Source: Loigolactobacillus iwatensis
Lineage (GTDB): Bacteria; Bacillota; Bacilli; Lactobacillales; Lactobacillaceae
Assembly (NCBI RefSeq): GCF_003950295.1
Contig: NZ_RHNP01000001.1
Span: 62,001-126,000 of the forward strand
Length of the DNA: 64,000 nt
Direction: 5' to 3'
The notes below the pieces were generated by a model. It saw only the letters and a list, made by a program, of their open reading frames with translations, was not told the origin of the DNA and made no database searches. This document shows, one piece after another, positions 24,571-35,080 of this stretch (position 1 is the stretch's first letter; every line of letters begins with the position of its first letter). The position numbers were made by a program, and so were the translations under genes.

Positions 24571-25095
24571 TTATTCCACTGCCGATTTCTGCGCAAGGAA
24601 GGTTTCAATCTTTTCACTAACTTCTTCAGGTGTAAGCTCATCAGTTAGTATTGTTAAATCAGAAACGCTTTCATACAATGGTTCACGTTTTTTCCATAAC
24701 GCGGTCAATCCAGCTGGCCCCAGTTGCCCCACAAGCGGGCGAACGGCTGCATCTTCACCGGTTAGTCGCTCAAGAATTACAGTTGGCAAAGTCTTAAGAA
24801 AAATAATCGGAATCTCAGTTGCTTCCAGAACAGCCCGATTGGTCTCAGATTCAATCACACCGCCTCCAGTTGATAAAACGCCGTTACGTTTAAATGCCGT
24901 TTTTAAGACCGTCGTTTCCAACTGACGAAAAGCAGCTTCACCATCTTCGGCAAAGACTTGCTTAATTGATTTGCCAGCGGTCGAAACAATCTCATCATCT
25001 AAATCAATCTGCCGCTGTTGTGTATTATTTGCTAAAACATTGCCCACCGTTGTTTTCCCCGTACCCATGAAACCAATTAAAATTGCTGTTAACAT
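24571..25095 (-). CDS. aroK: Shikimate kinase
   Basis: A 174-residue enzyme that phosphorylates shikimate at the 3-hydroxyl in the route to chorismate. Walker A is GFMGTGKTT, the substrate-binding DLDDEI follows near residue 33, then a GGGVI loop and RPLVGQ in the lid. ATG 25095 follows AAAGGGGAG. It lies 15 bp after tyrA in an operon controlled by a T-box. Confidence 0.93.
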   Translation of the reverse strand: MLTAILIGFMGTGKTTVGNVLANNTQQRQIDLDDEIVSTAGKSIKQVFAEDGEAAFRQLETTVLKTAFKRNGVLSTGGGVIESETNRAVLEATEIPIIFLKTLPTVILERLTGEDAAVRPLVGQLGPAGLTALWKKREPLYESVSDLTILTDELTPEEVSEKIETFLAQKSAVE

Positions 25096-25110
25096 TGTTG
25101 TCGCTCCCCT

Positions 25111-26208
25111 TTACGCTCGGACTTCCGCAATCGAAATTGCCGCCAAGATTGTTGTCGCTTTTTCTTTTGCCGCTTCACTAGCAAAGGTTAATTGTAAGAT
25201 ACCATTAATCTCTTCACGTGTTTCCAAAATTTGTAAATTAACTAATTGTAGTCCACCTGCCGCTAACTGCCCAGTTACTTGCGCAATGGCACCTGCACGA
25301 TCAGGAATATTAACAAATAAGTCGTAAAAACCTGGAATTGCTCCTGCCCTTTGTGGTGTTATTGAATCACGTGTCACTTTTGCCGTTTGAAAATAGGCCA
25401 ATAGGGCTGCCTTGTCTTGAACTGCGATTGCTTGCTCTAATTGCTTTAGCCGCTTTATGTAATCGGCCAATAAACCACGCACGGTTTGATCGTTTGTCAG
25501 TAAGATATCAGCCCACATCTCAGGATCCGACGAAGCAATTCGCGTCATATCCTTAAAACCACCAGCTGCTAAGCGTAAGGCCGTCGGTGAATCCTTAAAC
25601 TGACTAGTTGTTTCGTTAACCAAAGTTGCCGCCAACATATGCGGTAAATGGCTCAGCACTCCAACAACATGATCGTGTTCAACCGGTGTGATTTGAAGAA
25701 ATTTAGCGTGTGTCGGTGCCAATATTTCCTTTAACTGCTGCAGTGGTGCTTCAAGATTTGCACGCGCTGGAACTAAGAAATAATACGCGCTACGGAATAG
25801 ATCCCGGTCGGCCGCCCTAACACCAGATTTATGTGAACCAGCCATTGGGTGCCCGCCGATCACAGTCACTCCTTGCTCACAAAGGACCTGCGCCGCCAGG
25901 ATAACTTGCCGCTTAGTACTACCTGTATCTGTAATAATGACCCCTGGCTTTAATTGACACTTGGCCAAAGTTTTAAATGCGGCTTCAATTGCGGTTACTG
26001 GAGTGGCCAAAATAATAATATCGGCACGTGGCGCTACTAAGGCTAAATCCGTTCCAATTTCATCAATCACGCCGGTATTTTTTGCGTAGGTTAGGCTTGC
26101 CTGATTTTTATCCAAACCGATCAGATAGGCCCCCGCCACCCCTTCTTTAATGTTTAACGCAAGCGAACCGCCGATAAGTCCTAAACCACTAATAACGATC
26201 GTTACCAC
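25111..26208 (-). CDS. tyrA: Prephenate dehydrogenase with C-terminal ACT domain
   Basis: A 365-residue TyrA making 4-hydroxyphenylpyruvate from prephenate with NAD. The N-terminal Rossmann fold has SGLGLIGGSLAL. The catalytic core includes GGHPMAGSHKSG with the conserved His, and SHLPHM. Residues about 295-365 form an ACT domain (NIPDRAGAIAQVTGQLAAGG), giving feedback control by tyrosine as in Bacillus. GTG 26208 is chosen because AAAGGGGTGA precedes it; TTG 26226 would overlap that site. A Tyr-specific T-box leader precedes the gene. Confidence 0.93.
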   Translation of the reverse strand: MVTIVISGLGLIGGSLALNIKEGVAGAYLIGLDKNQASLTYAKNTGVIDEIGTDLALVAPRADIIILATPVTAIEAAFKTLAKCQLKPGVIITDTGSTKRQVILAAQVLCEQGVTVIGGHPMAGSHKSGVRAADRDLFRSAYYFLVPARANLEAPLQQLKEILAPTHAKFLQITPVEHDHVVGVLSHLPHMLAATLVNETTSQFKDSPTALRLAAGGFKDMTRIASSDPEMWADILLTNDQTVRGLLADYIKRLKQLEQAIAVQDKAALLAYFQTAKVTRDSITPQRAGAIPGFYDLFVNIPDRAGAIAQVTGQLAAGGLQLVNLQILETREEINGILQLTFASEAAKEKATTILAAISIAEVRA

Positions 26209-26291
26209 AATTGTCACCCCTTTCAATAGCCAAATTGCCCACTTGAATAGTTTAAAAAGATCCTAATTAATTACCAAACCACTATTTAAAC

Positions 26292-26528
26292 TAAAAAACG
26301 TCCCCATTATCAATTACGATAACAGGGACGCCTTTGCGTGGTACCACCCAATTTCAACAAAATAACTTGCTGCACTCAAAATATTAATGACTAAAAGCCA
26401 ATTGATTCTGAACGTATAATTCGCAAAGTTATCCTGCTTGACTTGCACCATTCGTCAATTCTCTAAACACCGAGATAAATTGCTACTAACCTAATCACGT
26501 TCACATCAGATATTATTAAATTATGATG
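26292..26528 (-). promoter_or_regulatory. Tyrosine-type T-box riboswitch leader of tyrA-aroK
   Basis: On the minus strand: a lower Stem I helix GAACGT/ACGTTC, a specifier loop reading GCGAATTATACG, and the T-box TTGGGTGGTACCACG, then a terminator. Both readings of the specifier (TAT or TAC) are tyrosine codons, agreeing with the product of the gene. The UGGU bulge fits the A discriminator of tRNA-Tyr. Confidence 0.88.
26295..26332 (-). terminator. T-box-controlled terminator of tyrA-aroK
   Basis: GCGTCCC-TGTTATC pairs with GATAA-TGGGGAC on the minus strand, followed by GTTTTTTAG. Confidence 0.82.
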
Positions 26529-26557
26529 AGAATAGCATAGATTAAGGTAACCGTCAA
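26529..26557 (-). promoter_or_regulatory. Promoter of the tyrA T-box leader
   Basis: Minus strand TTGACG (26557-26552), 17 bp, TATTCT (26534-26529). Confidence 0.65.
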
Positions 26558-26683
26558 TTATTTTCTGTAAGTTAGAACAAAATCGTATCCGTTTAACAAT
26601 TAATTAAAGCAATAGCAATTCATAATTTTAAAATTGACCAAACGTAAAAACTAGGGGTAGCTAAGCCGGTTTGACGTTTTAAA

Positions 26684-29473
26684 TCATGCTCTGGCCTTTC
26701 GGCGGCGTACCACCCATTTACGAATTTCCTCAATCAAGATTAACGGTATTGGAATGATGACCAAGAAAACCCATTCATGTAATTGCAACGGTGCTGTATT
26801 AAAAACACCTTGTAAAAATGGTACGTAAATTAAGCAAGCTAATAGAACAATCTCAAAAACAATCCCAAAAAGTACCCGGTGATTACTAAAGATTCCAACC
26901 TTAAAGACTGATTCATTAATCGTTCGACAATTAATTGCCGCCGCGATTTGGCAGAAAACAATTGCCGCTAACGTCATGGTAGTCGCTTCTTGATAAACAA
27001 CACCGTGAGTTGCTAAATTGGTCAGACCATAGCCATAGGCAAAATTAACGTATAGGTAAGCACCGAAAGAAATAATTGCGGCAACTAAACCATACCAGAA
27101 GAACGCCTTAAAGATAATTCCTTTGTTAAGCAGCTTCTCATTTTGCGAACGGGGCGGCTGATCCATTATACCAGCTTCGGCCTGTTCAGTACCAAGACCT
27201 AGCGCCGGTAACATGTCAGTACCTAAATCGACGGACAAAATCTGCATAACCGTTAATGGTAGTGGAATTGCACCTCGCGAAAATAGAAAAACGGCGGAGG
27301 GTGTTGCTTCTGGCATATTGCTATTTAAAATATACAATAAAAATTTCTTAATATTATTGAAGACTGTCCGTCCTTCTTCAATCGCACGGACAATCGATGC
27401 AAAATTATCATCAGTTAGAATCATATCTGCTGCTTCTTTAGCAACGTCAGTGCCAGTCACACCCATTGCAATCCCGATATCGGCCTTCTTTAGGGCTGGT
27501 GCATCGTTAACACCATCACCAGTTACGGCAACAATTTTCTGCATTGTTTGCAACATTGAAACTACCCGGAACTTTTGTTCAGGTGCCATTCGGGCAAAAA
27601 TAATCTGACCACTTAAAGCTGCTTTTAATTCTTGATCGGTCATCGTCTTTAACTCTTGGCCAGTCACAACGCGGACATCATCCCCTTGGACAATGCCAAT
27701 CTTTTGAGCAATGCTCTTGGCAGTTAATCCATAATCACCTGTAACCATGATAATTTGAATATTTGCCCGGTGACACTCTTCAACGGCCGCCTTAACCTCT
27801 GGTCGTGGTGGATCAAGCATCACGGTCAAGCCAACAAAAGTTAAATCTTTTTCAACAGTTTCAATCGTGGCAGCATCTAAATCTTGATCGGCAGGTAAAT
27901 CACTATAAGCAATTGCTAGAACACGTAAACCTTCTTTAGCATAATTGTCATTTGCCTGCATAATTCTTTCACGATCTTCTGCTGTTAATGGAACAACCTT
28001 TCCGTTAACTTGCATTTTCTTACATAAAGCAACAACCTCGTTAGGTGCCCCCTTTGTGTAAGTCAAATTCTGAGCACCATTACTATGAATGGTCGTCATT
28101 CGTTTTCGAACCGAATCAAACGGTAATTCTTTTATTCGTGGTGTTTTTTTGGCCTCCATCGTCAGGTCCAGTCCCGCTTTTTCAGCAACGACCGTCAAAC
28201 AAGCCTCTGTAGGGTCCCCTAAAACAATATAATTATCGTTTTTTGGTGACGGTGGCACTACACGCGCATTACTTGCTAGAGCCGCACCACGTAAAAGTTG
28301 CTGTGCATCTGGATCTTTTGTCACATCAAATTGTGCATCCGACTTAGAAATAATCTTACCTTTTGGTGCGTACCCAAGTCCGGTAACTTCCAGTTCTTCT
28401 TTAGGCAGCCACAAATGACTAACCGTCATCTGATTTTGCGTTAGCGTACCAGTTTTATCTGAACAAATTACCGATGTCTCACCCAATGTTTCAACACTAG
28501 ACAATTGCTTAACCAACGCGTGCTTTTTGGCCATTCGATTAACCGCCATTGCTAGCGACAGCGTCACAGTAGGCAGCAATCCTTCAGGAATAAACGCAAC
28601 GATCATTCCCAGTGCAAATATAAATGCTTGTGCCCACGGATAATGAACAAAAAAGACGGCCGCGATGAAGAAAAAGACCCCTAATGAAATTGCAATAAGT
28701 GAAATTTGGCGCGTTAAACGGTCTAGTTCTTTTTCCAACGGGCTTTCAACATTACCCACCGACTGAGTTAAGCGGGCAATTTTACCAAAATCAGATTTCA
28801 TCCCAGTGGAAAGAACCACGGCCGTGGCACTTCCGCTAGAGACTGAAGTCCCGGCAAAAATCATATTACTTAATTCTGCGTGACCAACATTTAATTTACT
28901 AACGGAAGCAGCGCGCTTCGAAACGGCCGCCGATTCACCTGTCAAAGTTGATTGGTCAACTTTCATATTAGTTGTTTGAATTAAGCGCGCGTCGGCGGAG
29001 ATATTATCCCCCTCTTCAACGTAGATCGTATCGCCAGGAACCAAATCTTCCGCCAAAATTTCGCTTTGTTTGCCATCACGCAAAACACGAGCGTGCGCTG
29101 GTAGCATTTGGCTTAATGCTTCTGTTGCTTTTCCAGCCTGAAATTCTTGCCAAAAGCTAAAAACGCCATTAATTACATTAACTAACCAAATAGCAATCCC
29201 AAGCTCAAGCATATGGGCAATAATCGCAATTAGGCCGCCTACCCATAACAAGATGGCCATTACACTAGTAAAATTACTTAAAAAAGTTTTTATCAGTGGT
29301 TCTTTCGCGGATTTTTCAATTAGATTTTTACCGTATTTTTGTTGTCGCTTAGCCGCTGCTGCAGTAGTTAAACCGGCCTGATCAACACCAAGTTTTTTAT
29401 AAACAGCACTAGGCTCAACAGCTGCCAATTGATTCATTGTATCTGGCGCTGTCGTTTTAATCTCTTTTGCCAT
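26684..29473 (-). CDS. P-type II cation-transporting ATPase
   Basis: A 929-residue P2-type ATPase. Landmarks: actuator TGES at 178-181, PEGL in TM4 at 296-299, phosphorylated Asp339 in DKTGTLT, nucleotide-binding KGAPNEV near 490, TGD near 595 and GDGVNDAPALKKADIG near 680. A cation_ATPase_N domain opens and a six-helix C-terminal module closes the protein. The TM4 sequence FIPEGLLPTVTL is closer to the Na/K- and SPCA-like bacterial group than to SERCA, so calcium, sodium or another cation could be moved. A promoter is visible at 29675-29702. Confidence 0.92.
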   Translation of the reverse strand: MAKEIKTTAPDTMNQLAAVEPSAVYKKLGVDQAGLTTAAAAKRQQKYGKNLIEKSAKEPLIKTFLSNFTSVMAILLWVGGLIAIIAHMLELGIAIWLVNVINGVFSFWQEFQAGKATEALSQMLPAHARVLRDGKQSEILAEDLVPGDTIYVEEGDNISADARLIQTTNMKVDQSTLTGESAAVSKRAASVSKLNVGHAELSNMIFAGTSVSSGSATAVVLSTGMKSDFGKIARLTQSVGNVESPLEKELDRLTRQISLIAISLGVFFFIAAVFFVHYPWAQAFIFALGMIVAFIPEGLLPTVTLSLAMAVNRMAKKHALVKQLSSVETLGETSVICSDKTGTLTQNQMTVSHLWLPKEELEVTGLGYAPKGKIISKSDAQFDVTKDPDAQQLLRGAALASNARVVPPSPKNDNYIVLGDPTEACLTVVAEKAGLDLTMEAKKTPRIKELPFDSVRKRMTTIHSNGAQNLTYTKGAPNEVVALCKKMQVNGKVVPLTAEDRERIMQANDNYAKEGLRVLAIAYSDLPADQDLDAATIETVEKDLTFVGLTVMLDPPRPEVKAAVEECHRANIQIIMVTGDYGLTAKSIAQKIGIVQGDDVRVVTGQELKTMTDQELKAALSGQIIFARMAPEQKFRVVSMLQTMQKIVAVTGDGVNDAPALKKADIGIAMGVTGTDVAKEAADMILTDDNFASIVRAIEEGRTVFNNIKKFLLYILNSNMPEATPSAVFLFSRGAIPLPLTVMQILSVDLGTDMLPALGLGTEQAEAGIMDQPPRSQNEKLLNKGIIFKAFFWYGLVAAIISFGAYLYVNFAYGYGLTNLATHGVVYQEATTMTLAAIVFCQIAAAINCRTINESVFKVGIFSNHRVLFGIVFEIVLLACLIYVPFLQGVFNTAPLQLHEWVFLVIIPIPLILIEEIRKWVVRRRKARA

Positions 29474-29994
29474 ATTTCCCAGATCCCTCTATTACGAACG
29501 CCTTTAAAAATTTTATTCACACACGCTCTTAATTAAACACCAAAAAAGCCATATCGAAACAGAAAGTATTCTCCAAAACACCAACTACTGAAACACATTT
29601 TTACTAAACTGCTAGAAAAAAGCGGTTCAAAATAGTTTGAAATACAATCTAATCAAAATGAACTATTTGTCATTAATATAGCGCTTTTGTAGAACAAGTC
29701 AATCTCTTCTTAAACGTTCCTGTGAACCCGGTTGAACTGAAAGATTGGATAGTTAAAAAATGCCAATTAGTCAGTTGATTTTAAGCCACCTTAAAGACCG
29801 TTTTAAAGAAGTATTCGAATTTTGAACAATAATTCTGAAAAGGTTCTCAAGTCTCTAGCATCGACCAACTATTTGCATAGCAGAGGATCTTGTGGTCATA
29901 ATCAAACACAAAAATTAGTTTTCCAAGTACAACTTAGTCCACAATTTAAAAATTAATACAGCTAACCACTCACGATTTCTGAGCAAGTGGGTAA
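29474..29994. other. Non-coding region upstream of the P-type ATPase
   Basis: About 520 bp without a supportable gene. It holds the ATPase promoter at 29675-29702, followed by AT-rich sequence with weak matches to family-2 repeats (GAACAATAATTCTGAAAAGG near 29822). Confidence 0.4.
29675..29702 (-). promoter_or_regulatory. Promoter of the P-type ATPase
   Basis: Minus strand TTGACT (29702-29697), 16 bp, TATATT (29680-29675), giving a leader of about 195 bases. Confidence 0.55.
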
Positions 29995-30336
29995 CTATTT
30001 GGTCTTTTTATCCTGCTTATTTGCTTCACTAATCGTCATCGAAATTGTTTTAGCTTTATCGCTAACGATTAAGATCGTTCCCTTGCCCAGAAAATCTTTG
30101 TTACCCGAATAATCTAGCTTGACTTCTTCGGCTAATCCAGCGTTATTTTGTAAGATAAGAATGTAGATAGTTGTCGCATCAAAATCATCACTGAAGGCAA
30201 CGGCCAGAGGAGATTGCACTAACTTCTTTTGTTTACGAAAGTCACTTAACGTATTCCAAATTAAATTGATAACTTCTTTAGGTAATAATTCTTCTACTTC
30301 TTTTGCTGTCCGGTGCTTTTTTGTTGGTTCAAACAT
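29995..30336 (-). CDS. Small cytoplasmic protein, DUF960-like
   Basis: A 113-residue protein. The N-terminal stretch TKKHRTAKEVEELLPKEVINLIW resembles the start of DUF960 proteins of streptococci and lactobacilli (a LPxEVxxxIW pattern), but the rest is divergent, so the assignment is tentative. ATG 30336 follows AAAAGGAG at seven bases. No function is known. It is transcribed divergently from the SHOCT-domain gene across an imperfect palindrome. Confidence 0.65.
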   Translation of the reverse strand: MFEPTKKHRTAKEVEELLPKEVINLIWNTLSDFRKQKKLVQSPLAVAFSDDFDATTIYILILQNNAGLAEEVKLDYSGNKDFLGKGTILIVSDKAKTISMTISEANKQDKKTK

Positions 30337-30410
30337 AGTAATCTCCTTTTTTACTTCATTAATAATATCGTTACCTTAACATAATTTAATGCCGGAACAA
30401 AATTACCGCC

Positions 30411-30455
30411 TAACAAGACTAGATTGAAAAATTTGTTTTTAATCTAATCTTGTTA
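30411..30455. repeat. Long inverted repeat between divergent genes
   Basis: TAACAAGACTAGATT and AATCTAATCTTGTTA form 15-bp arms with one mismatch and a 15-base loop; a TTGACT box follows at 30463. It could be a regulator site or an RNA hairpin. Confidence 0.5.
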
Positions 30456-30558
30456 ATAAAGCTTGACTCTTAAATTAATTCTTAAATTTTAAGTAAAATG
30501 CTCGTCTAAAGTGATTGATAAGGGTTACAATGGTATTAAAGAAAGCGAGGTCTTGATA

Positions 30559-30840
30559 ATGATGACGCAATGTACAAGTTTGGTGACTGGCGGCTTTGGA
30601 CATATGATGGATAATGGTACGGGCGCTTTTGGCTGGCTCACACTTTTGGTAGTGCTAGGCGTCATCATCACTGTCATCGCCTTCAATCGTAGACGTGAAA
30701 CTGTTCGGCAAGAAATTCATCAAGAACGACCAACAACGGCCCGTGAAATCCTTGAGCAGGAATTTGCTGCTGGCCATATTTCGCAGCAAGAATATTTTCA
30801 GCGCTTAGAAGTTTTACAAGAAACGCAAAAGCGCTACTAG
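30559..30840 (+). CDS. Small membrane protein with SHOCT domain
   Basis: A 93-residue protein from ATG 30559, which has GAGGT at correct spacing; the longer frame to 30511 lacks a ribosome binding site. One hydrophobic segment (GAFGWLTLLVVLGVIITVIAF, about residues 22-43) is followed by a charged region and a C-terminal SHOCT motif (LEQEFAAGHISQQEYFQRLEVL). SHOCT proteins are short, widespread and linked to oligomerisation or membrane stress, with no defined activity. Confidence 0.78.
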   Translation: MMTQCTSLVTGGFGHMMDNGTGAFGWLTLLVVLGVIITVIAFNRRRETVRQEIHQERPTTAREILEQEFAAGHISQQEYFQRLEVLQETQKRY

Positions 30841-30971
30841 AATAGCTTAATTATCGATTATTAATAAAACTATTTTTTCAAGTGTTCTGTCACTAAATTG
30901 ACTTGAACGTATTTAAAAAGATAGTTTCTGCGGTACACTCTAGTTTTTTGATCAAAAAAAGATTCAAGCCA

Positions 30972-31883
30972 TTAAGCTGATGGCTTAGAATCTTTTTTTT
31001 GTTGCCTATTTTCAATGAAATCACGTACCTTTCCCTTACTGGGTTTGATTTCACCATAAAAATATTCTTCAGTTAGACGGTTAACAAACGAACTAAGTAG
31101 TAAAATCTGTGCAATAAAATCTAACCAAAACATCAGAATAATAAAGGCCCCAATTGCACCATAACTAGTGACTGAACTGGCAAAGTAACGCACGTAAATA
31201 GCAAAAAATTGCGCCAAAATTAGCCAGCCGGCCGCAGTCAAAATTGCACCTGGCAAAATACAGCGAAAATGTAATTTAGCATTGGGTATCATGTATAAAA
31301 GTAGCATCAATAGAATTAATAACATTATTCCTGCTACTGGCAACCTTAACTGGGCAAAGAGCTGCAGAATCACTGGTGGTAACTGTAGGCGCGGGACTAT
31401 ATAATTTAAAATATCTTGACCAAACCCAAAGGCCAAAACAAGTGCCATCATGACCAAAATAAAAACCAACGTCAACAAAACGGAAATTATTCGACTGATT
31501 AAAGCATTTTGCGGAGTTTTAATTCCGTAAACATCGTTAACGCTTTTTCGTAAATTAACGATTCCTTTACTGGCAGACCAAAGTGTAACCAATGCACCAA
31601 TCGACAGCAGACCACCGTTACCATTTGTCAAAAAGGATTTAATTAGGGGTAATAGATTGTGATAGATGCTAGTGGGCACCAACACCTTGATGTACTTCAA
31701 CACATCATCAACTTTAAGATTAAGTAAAGGTAATAAATTACCTAAAAAAATCATTAGTGGAAAAATAGATAGTAAAGCATAGTAAGCAACAACAACAGCA
31801 TTACGACTGATGTTAGCCGCCTGATATTGCTCAATTACTGGTTGCAACTTAGTTTGCCAACGTTTAATTTTTTTCTTGTTAAT
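30972..31883 (-). CDS. YihY/BrkB family membrane protein, probable AUU start
   Basis: A six-helix YihY (virulence factor BrkB) family protein. It was long believed to be RNase BN, but family members are now regarded as envelope proteins of unknown role. Only TTG 31847 offers a usual start, yet it has no ribosome binding site and would remove the basic N-terminus expected before TM1. The frame continues upstream without stop to ATT 31881-31883, which sits eight bases after GGGAGG and begins (M)NKKKIKRWQTKL. I therefore annotate 303 residues with an AUU initiation codon. The C-terminus is basic (ENRQQKKDSKPSA). Confidence 0.8.
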   Translation of the reverse strand: MNKKKIKRWQTKLQPVIEQYQAANISRNAVVVAYYALLSIFPLMIFLGNLLPLLNLKVDDVLKYIKVLVPTSIYHNLLPLIKSFLTNGNGGLLSIGALVTLWSASKGIVNLRKSVNDVYGIKTPQNALISRIISVLLTLVFILVMMALVLAFGFGQDILNYIVPRLQLPPVILQLFAQLRLPVAGIMLLILLMLLLYMIPNAKLHFRCILPGAILTAAGWLILAQFFAIYVRYFASSVTSYGAIGAFIILMFWLDFIAQILLLSSFVNRLTEEYFYGEIKPSKGKVRDFIENRQQKKDSKPSA

Positions 31884-31978
31884 AGCACTCGCCTCCCGTC
31901 CACTTCAGTATACCAAGTGGCAGTTAACAGCGGTAGCTATAACCTTGGGCTAACCACAGTCGCTGTAGATAAACACAT

Positions 31979-32028
31979 AAAAAAGCAGCCTCAATAAAAA
32001 TTAAGCACACTTTTACTGTTGCTGCTCT
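31979..32028 (-). terminator. Terminator of the SUKH-domain gene
   Basis: Minus strand AGCAGC...CTGCT hairpin followed by TTTTTTAT, ten bases after the stop codon. Confidence 0.5.
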
Positions 32029-32038
32029 TATATTAAAA

Positions 32039-33067
32039 TTATTTACCCAACATTTGCGTTAATAGATCATTGAAATCAATCGCCACTTGCCGCAGTTCCG
32101 GACCAGAACCGGCAACAATAATTGGTTCACCGGCAATCTCTTCACGATAATCATATGCCAGGAACCCTTGTTCACTGGCCGCAAAGACTAATAAGCGTGG
32201 GGCAGTTACCTCGGGTAATAAACTATTTGCCACTGCCTTGTTTAAATAAGCGAGATCGGCCGCTGGATTTGCACTTTTTCCGGCAAAGAAATAGCCGAAC
32301 GCATCAATTGCGCCGAATTTAGTCAAAAATTGCTGGTAGCTTTGCGGTAAGCTATGCGGTAAATTTTGGTTTAGATCCATTAATAAAGCAGCAGTAACTG
32401 GCGACTGAGGTAGTTGTGTGATTTTTCCTTGAGTAAGCCTCTGTTGTATCTGTTGGGCAATTATTTCCCAGGAAATACCTTTTTTATTTTTCCTTTTATC
32501 CATAATTTTGGCACTAGTTTTATTAGGGACCGTTACAGCTGCTGACTCAGATTTAGTGTTTGGTACCTGATTGGCCGGTTTATTTACTGCCCTTTCAGCC
32601 ACTAGATTAGATGTTTTGGGATTTGCGCTGGAAGCCACTTTAGGACTGGTAACTAAATCCGCCGCTTGCCCCGCCGTTTTTAATAACGTTGCTGTAGCAG
32701 TTGGCTTCGCATCGGCAATTGACGTAGTCACTTTTTGTTCTTCTTTTATTACTTTTGGGGCTGTTTTAACTGATTCCGAAACTTCTTTCCCAGATTCTTG
32801 AGTTACTTGGGTGGGGGTTTTTGTATCCGCTATAGGTACCTTTGAATTTACTCTATCGGTAGCTAAACTAGTGTTTGTTGTGTTGTGTGAGTCTACTGGC
32901 TGGCTAGACTCATCCTCATCTGACAGCAACGCAAGATTCTTTGCCATCGCCTGTTGTTGTTCTTCAACCTGTGCTTTAGCTTTGGCCTGTTGCTTGTGTT
33001 CACTAACCTGCTGCAAATGTTTTAATTTATTTTTTAATAATTTTTGTCGATTGGGTCGTTTTGCCAA
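32039..33067 (-). CDS. SMI1/KNR4 (SUKH) domain protein with long disordered N-terminal region
   Basis: About 342 residues from TTG 33067, eight bases after GAAGG; GTG 33076 overlaps that site. Residues 1-50 are basic and Gln/Lys-rich with coiled-coil character. About residues 50-190 are low-complexity Thr/Ser/Ala/Lys/Val with repeated TK, AK and PK units. The C-terminal 140 residues form a SUKH-like domain: LPHSLPQSYQQFLTKFGAIDAFGYFF matches the conserved start of SMI1/KNR4 proteins, and the AYLNKAVANSLLP and LLVFAASEQGFLAYDY segments follow. SUKH domains are best known as immunity proteins of polymorphic toxins, but no toxin gene is nearby and the fusion to a disordered arm is unusual. A palindrome overlaps its promoter. 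Confidence 0.72.
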   Translation of the reverse strand: MAKRPNRQKLLKNKLKHLQQVSEHKQQAKAKAQVEEQQQAMAKNLALLSDEDESSQPVDSHNTTNTSLATDRVNSKVPIADTKTPTQVTQESGKEVSESVKTAPKVIKEEQKVTTSIADAKPTATATLLKTAGQAADLVTSPKVASSANPKTSNLVAERAVNKPANQVPNTKSESAAVTVPNKTSAKIMDKRKNKKGISWEIIAQQIQQRLTQGKITQLPQSPVTAALLMDLNQNLPHSLPQSYQQFLTKFGAIDAFGYFFAGKSANPAADLAYLNKAVANSLLPEVTAPRLLVFAASEQGFLAYDYREEIAGEPIIVAGSGPELRQVAIDFNDLLTQMLGK

Positions 33068-33141
33068 TAGGCTCACCTTCTTCTATTTATTTATTTTTTT
33101 ACATACTTGAAAAACACCCTAGTGCCATTCATTTTTTCTCT

Positions 33142-33190
33142 ATAATAAGAATTGTCATCTAAAGTGTACATTTTTGCTACAAAAATGTAC
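33142..33190 (-). promoter_or_regulatory. Promoter and palindromic operator of the SUKH gene
   Basis: Minus strand TGTACA, 17 bp, TATTAT. The -35 box is part of a perfect 11-bp inverted repeat, GTACATTTTTG-CTA-CAAAAATGTAC (33166-33190 on the plus strand), a likely repressor site. Confidence 0.55.
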
Positions 33191-33244
33191 ATTCCTGATC
33201 AATTATAGTTTTTTCAATCGCTGAATTTCTATACCATTTAATTC

Positions 33245-33320
33245 AAAAAAGGCCGGGACAAAAGTCCTAGCCTCTTACTATTTTCGAATATTATTCTAGA
33301 GTGTGCGTGTCACACTCCCT
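33245..33320. repeat. Intergenic repeat family 1, copy d (short), with guaB terminator
   Basis: AAAAAAGGCCGGGAC-AAAA-GTCCTAGCC followed by CTCTTACTATTTTCGAATATTATTCTAGAGTGTGCG. In the minus direction the stem ends in GGCCTTTTTT and terminates guaB. Confidence 0.75.
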
Positions 33321-33335
33321 TAACTATTATGTCAA

Positions 33336-34847
<1,512 letters not shown>

Positions 34848-34859
34848 TTATTACCGACT

Positions 34860-34888
34860 AACTTAACAGATAAAAGTTGATCCGTCAA
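34860..34888 (-). promoter_or_regulatory. Promoter of guaB
   Basis: Minus strand TTGACG (34888-34883), 17 bp, TAAGTT (34865-34860). Confidence 0.6.
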
Positions 34889-35080
34889 TTGCTTTTTAGC
34901 GAATTTTCATAAACAAAAGTGAATGTTAGTTAATTTAAGTTCGGATTATCTGGATCATTATATTAACCAAGCTTTTAATCGATCGCTTTTTCCTATATTT
35001 TCAAAAATTCACACTTTGCTATTTTGATCAACATAAACGCAGAATTATATCCATCGTCAAAAATTATTGAATTGCAAATT

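Noticed and set aside
24571-25327. Plus-strand ORFs overlapping aroK and tyrA
   Set aside because: They are in the antisense frame of well-conserved enzymes, lack ribosome binding sites and match no family.
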